Shown: positions 13,774-15,111 of the stretch, piece by piece
How positions within the stretch are numbered: the stretch's first letter is position 1
Layout: every line of letters begins with the position of its first letter
Source of the DNA: Candidatus Omnitrophota bacterium
GTDB lineage: Bacteria > Omnitrophota > Gorgyraeia > Gorgyraeales > Gorgyraeaceae
Length of the DNA: 15,111 nt
Assembly: GCA_003485765.1 (NCBI GenBank)
Contig: DNHS01000052.1
Coordinates: 1-15,111 of the forward strand
Reading direction: 5' to 3'
Notes under the pieces: generated by a model
Told to the model about the DNA's origin: nothing
The model's input: the letters and a program-made list of their open reading frames with translations, nothing else
The model's database searches: none
Program-made: the position numbers and the translations under genes

Positions 13774-13817
13774 TGGTTTCACCTATAAAATTGGTAAATC
13801 TATTAGGAGGTATTATA

Positions 13818-14003
13818 ATGTCAAGACTCATGGATACAGATGAATTAGCCAGGTACCTTAAGTTAGAGAAACAGACTATTTACAATTGGCTTCATCAAAA
13901 GAAGATTTCAGGCATAAAAGTAGGCCATGTCTGGAGGTTTGATAAGAAGTCTGTTGACGAGTGGTTGAATTCTCAAATGGTAGAAGCTAAAGCTAGAACA
14001 TAA
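13818..14003 (+). CDS. Excisionase-family helix-turn-helix DNA-binding protein
   Basis: A 61-aa protein that is essentially one MerR/Xis-type winged-helix domain (HTH_17): LMDTDELARYLKLEKQTIYN (4-23), then NWLHQKKISGIKVGHVWRF (23-41) for the recognition helix and wing, then KKSVDEWL. The start at 13818 is set by AGGAGGT (13805-13811), 6 nt upstream, and by the promoter; the longer in-frame ATG at 13764 lies in the promoter spacer. Proteins of this family act as phage excisionases or as small transcription factors. No integrase or phage gene is near, and pilM follows in the same orientation after a stem-loop, so a local regulator is the better reading. A target could be the palindromes nearby, but this is not shown. 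Confidence 0.88.
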   Translation: MSRLMDTDELARYLKLEKQTIYNWLHQKKISGIKVGHVWRFDKKSVDEWLNSQMVEAKART

Positions 14004-14014
14004 ATTCCTTAATT

Positions 14015-14049
14015 AATTTTGCAGGCTGCTATTTCAAACCTGCAAAATT
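14015..14049. other. 11-bp stem-loop between the HTH gene and pilM
   Basis: AATTTTGCAGG (14015-14025) pairs perfectly with CCTGCAAAATT (14039-14049) around a 13-nt loop, ending 11 nt before the pilM ATG. No T-run follows on either strand, so it is not a standard terminator. It could regulate pilM translation, mark an RNA processing site, or be an operator for the HTH protein. Confidence 0.65.
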
Positions 14050-14060
14050 CAAAGGCGCCT

Positions 14061-15111
14061 ATGCATCTGAATAAAAATATGTTATCCATTTTTAATCCTA
14101 AAAAAGTTATCGGCTTATATGTAAGCCAGGATACTGTGGATTTGGTTGTGCTTAAATCAGGCCTTGGAGGCCCTAAGCTTATTAAGTTCGGCCAGGCATA
14201 TATATATCCCAAGAAGGATCAGCATAGCGGAGAAATTATTCCTGAGTCTCAGACGGCTAGTGTATCCGCCAATGCAGCGTCTTCTAATGATGAGATATCC
14301 AAGAAGGTTAAGACAAAAGAAGAATATATCATAGAAGCTATAAAAAAAGTTCTCATAGAAAATAATATAAAGCCTGGCGATGTGATTACCGCTATCCCTA
14401 GCGAAGAAGTCATGGTCCGGTATTTTCAAATGCCAAAGATCCCAAAACAGGAAAGAGAGGCAGCTATTAATTTCGAAGCGAAGCGATACATACCTTTCCG
14501 CATGGAAGAGGTGGTTTCAGATTTTCAGGTGCTGCCAAGCAAATCTGTTCAGAATAGCATGGATGTAGTGTTTGTCGCAGTGAGAAAGAATACTATAGAG
14601 CAGTATTTAAATATACTCAATGCTGCAGGGCTTAAGCCTGTAATAGTAGAGCCTGCGCCCTTTAGCCTTATGAGGGCTTTTAATGCAGCCCAGCAGATAG
14701 ACACCAAAGTCAATACCGCAATAGTAGAGATAAATCTTAATGTGCTTAATGTCAATATCCTTAGAAGCGGTGTTCCTTATATAATAAGGGATATCCCTCT
14801 CTTTGAAATTACTGCTGAAGACAAATCCTTTGAGCCTGTATTTGAAAAGATACTGGCAGAGATAAAGCTTTCTTTTGATTTTTATGAAAAACAGTTCCCA
14901 AGCGAAGTTATAGATAAAATAATTATTTACAGTAAATTACCTTTGGAGAATTGGCATGAAATAGTGGGCAAGGAATTGCAGATACCAGTAGAAGTAGGAG
15001 ACCCTCTGCGCGGGATAAAGGTTGCCTCAGACGTTGTGCCTGCAAGGGCAGCCATATGTTTTGGCCTTGCGCTCAGGGGATTGACAGAGCCGTTTATAGA
15101 TATAAATTTAT
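14061..15111 (+). CDS. pilM: Type IV pilus assembly protein PilM-like, 3'-truncated
   Basis: PilM is an actin-fold cytoplasmic protein that binds the PilN tail and links the pilus alignment subcomplex to the motor. The first 350 codons are present before the window ends. Family blocks are clear: AAINFEAKRYIPF (134-146), EEVVSDFQVL (149-158), FVAVRKNTIEQYLNILNAAG (171-190), LKPVIVEPAPFSL (191-203), IIRDIPL (241-247). The usual nucleotide-site motifs are altered: GLYVSQDTVDLVVLK (18-32) in place of GLDIG-S-x-V-K-L, VEINLNVLN (222-230) in place of VDIG-x-x-x-T, and YSKLPLENW (290-298) in place of the Gly-Gly turn. A Ser/Ala-rich stretch at 65-80 is extra. There is no clear ribosome binding site before ATG 14061; an ATG at 14079 is an alternative. 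pilN/pilO are expected beyond the edge. Confidence 0.88.
   Translation, partial: MHLNKNMLSIFNPKKVIGLYVSQDTVDLVVLKSGLGGPKLIKFGQAYIYPKKDQHSGEIIPESQTASVSANAASSNDEISKKVKTKEEYIIEAIKKVLIENNIKPGDVITAIPSEEVMVRYFQMPKIPKQEREAAINFEAKRYIPFRMEEVVSDFQVLPSKSVQNSMDVVFVAVRKNTIEQYLNILNAAGLKPVIVEPAPFSLMRAFNAAQQIDTKVNTAIVEINLNVLNVNILRSGVPYIIRDIPLFEITAEDKSFEPVFEKILAEIKLSFDFYEKQFPSEVIDKIIIYSKLPLENWHEIVGKELQIPVEVGDPLRGIKVASDVVPARAAICFGLALRGLTEPFIDINL

Noticed and set aside
13764..13817. 18 extra N-terminal residues for the HTH protein
   Set aside because: This ATG lies in the promoter spacer, upstream of the -10 box; ATG 13818 has a full Shine-Dalgarno and gives the normal domain.

Overview
The window is AT-rich bacterial chromosome, and all recognisable genes lie on the + strand. 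The set (nadA-nadX, uvrA, a TPR/ExbB/ExbD/TonB cluster, type IV pilus genes, a polytopic membrane protein with a TPR tail) points to a Gram-negative, probably anaerobic bacterium. The style resembles uncultured Omnitrophota-like (PVC-related) genomes, but that placement is inference from gene content; there is no rRNA or marker phylogeny here.

Region 1 (1-1558): the 3' part of nadA runs directly into nadX, which encodes aspartate dehydrogenase. Together they make quinolinate for NAD without the oxygen-linked aspartate oxidase. A strong stem-loop follows, then a 40-codon gene for a very basic small protein with an excellent ribosome binding site. Region 2 (1559-4960): a GC-rich double hairpin, a 665-aa membrane protein with a C-terminal TPR domain, and an M20 metallopeptidase. 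Region 3 (4961-8284): a 31-bp palindrome, full-length uvrA, then about 470 bp with no gene, filled by two unrelated inverted-repeat elements (7808-8059 and 8080-8244).

Region 4 (8285-12633): a good promoter drives an exported 818-aa TPR protein, followed by exbB, exbD and tonB. This looks like an envelope energy-transduction operon, but ExbD has Asn where the family carries its essential transmembrane Asp, and ExbB has Gln at a position that is often Glu. The stop codon of tonB lies inside a 27-bp-arm inverted repeat. Region 5 (12638-13653): a small membrane zinc-ribbon protein, a 91-aa orphan, a PilX/GspK-like minor pilin and a clear rho-independent terminator. Region 6 (13654-15111): a near-consensus promoter, a 61-aa excisionase-type HTH protein and the first 350 codons of a PilM-like protein whose nucleotide-binding motifs look degenerate.

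The most notable points are the amide substitutions in the ExbB/ExbD pair, the degenerate PilM, the conserved-looking 40-aa basic protein, and the several inverted repeats, three of which swallow the stop codon of the gene before them.
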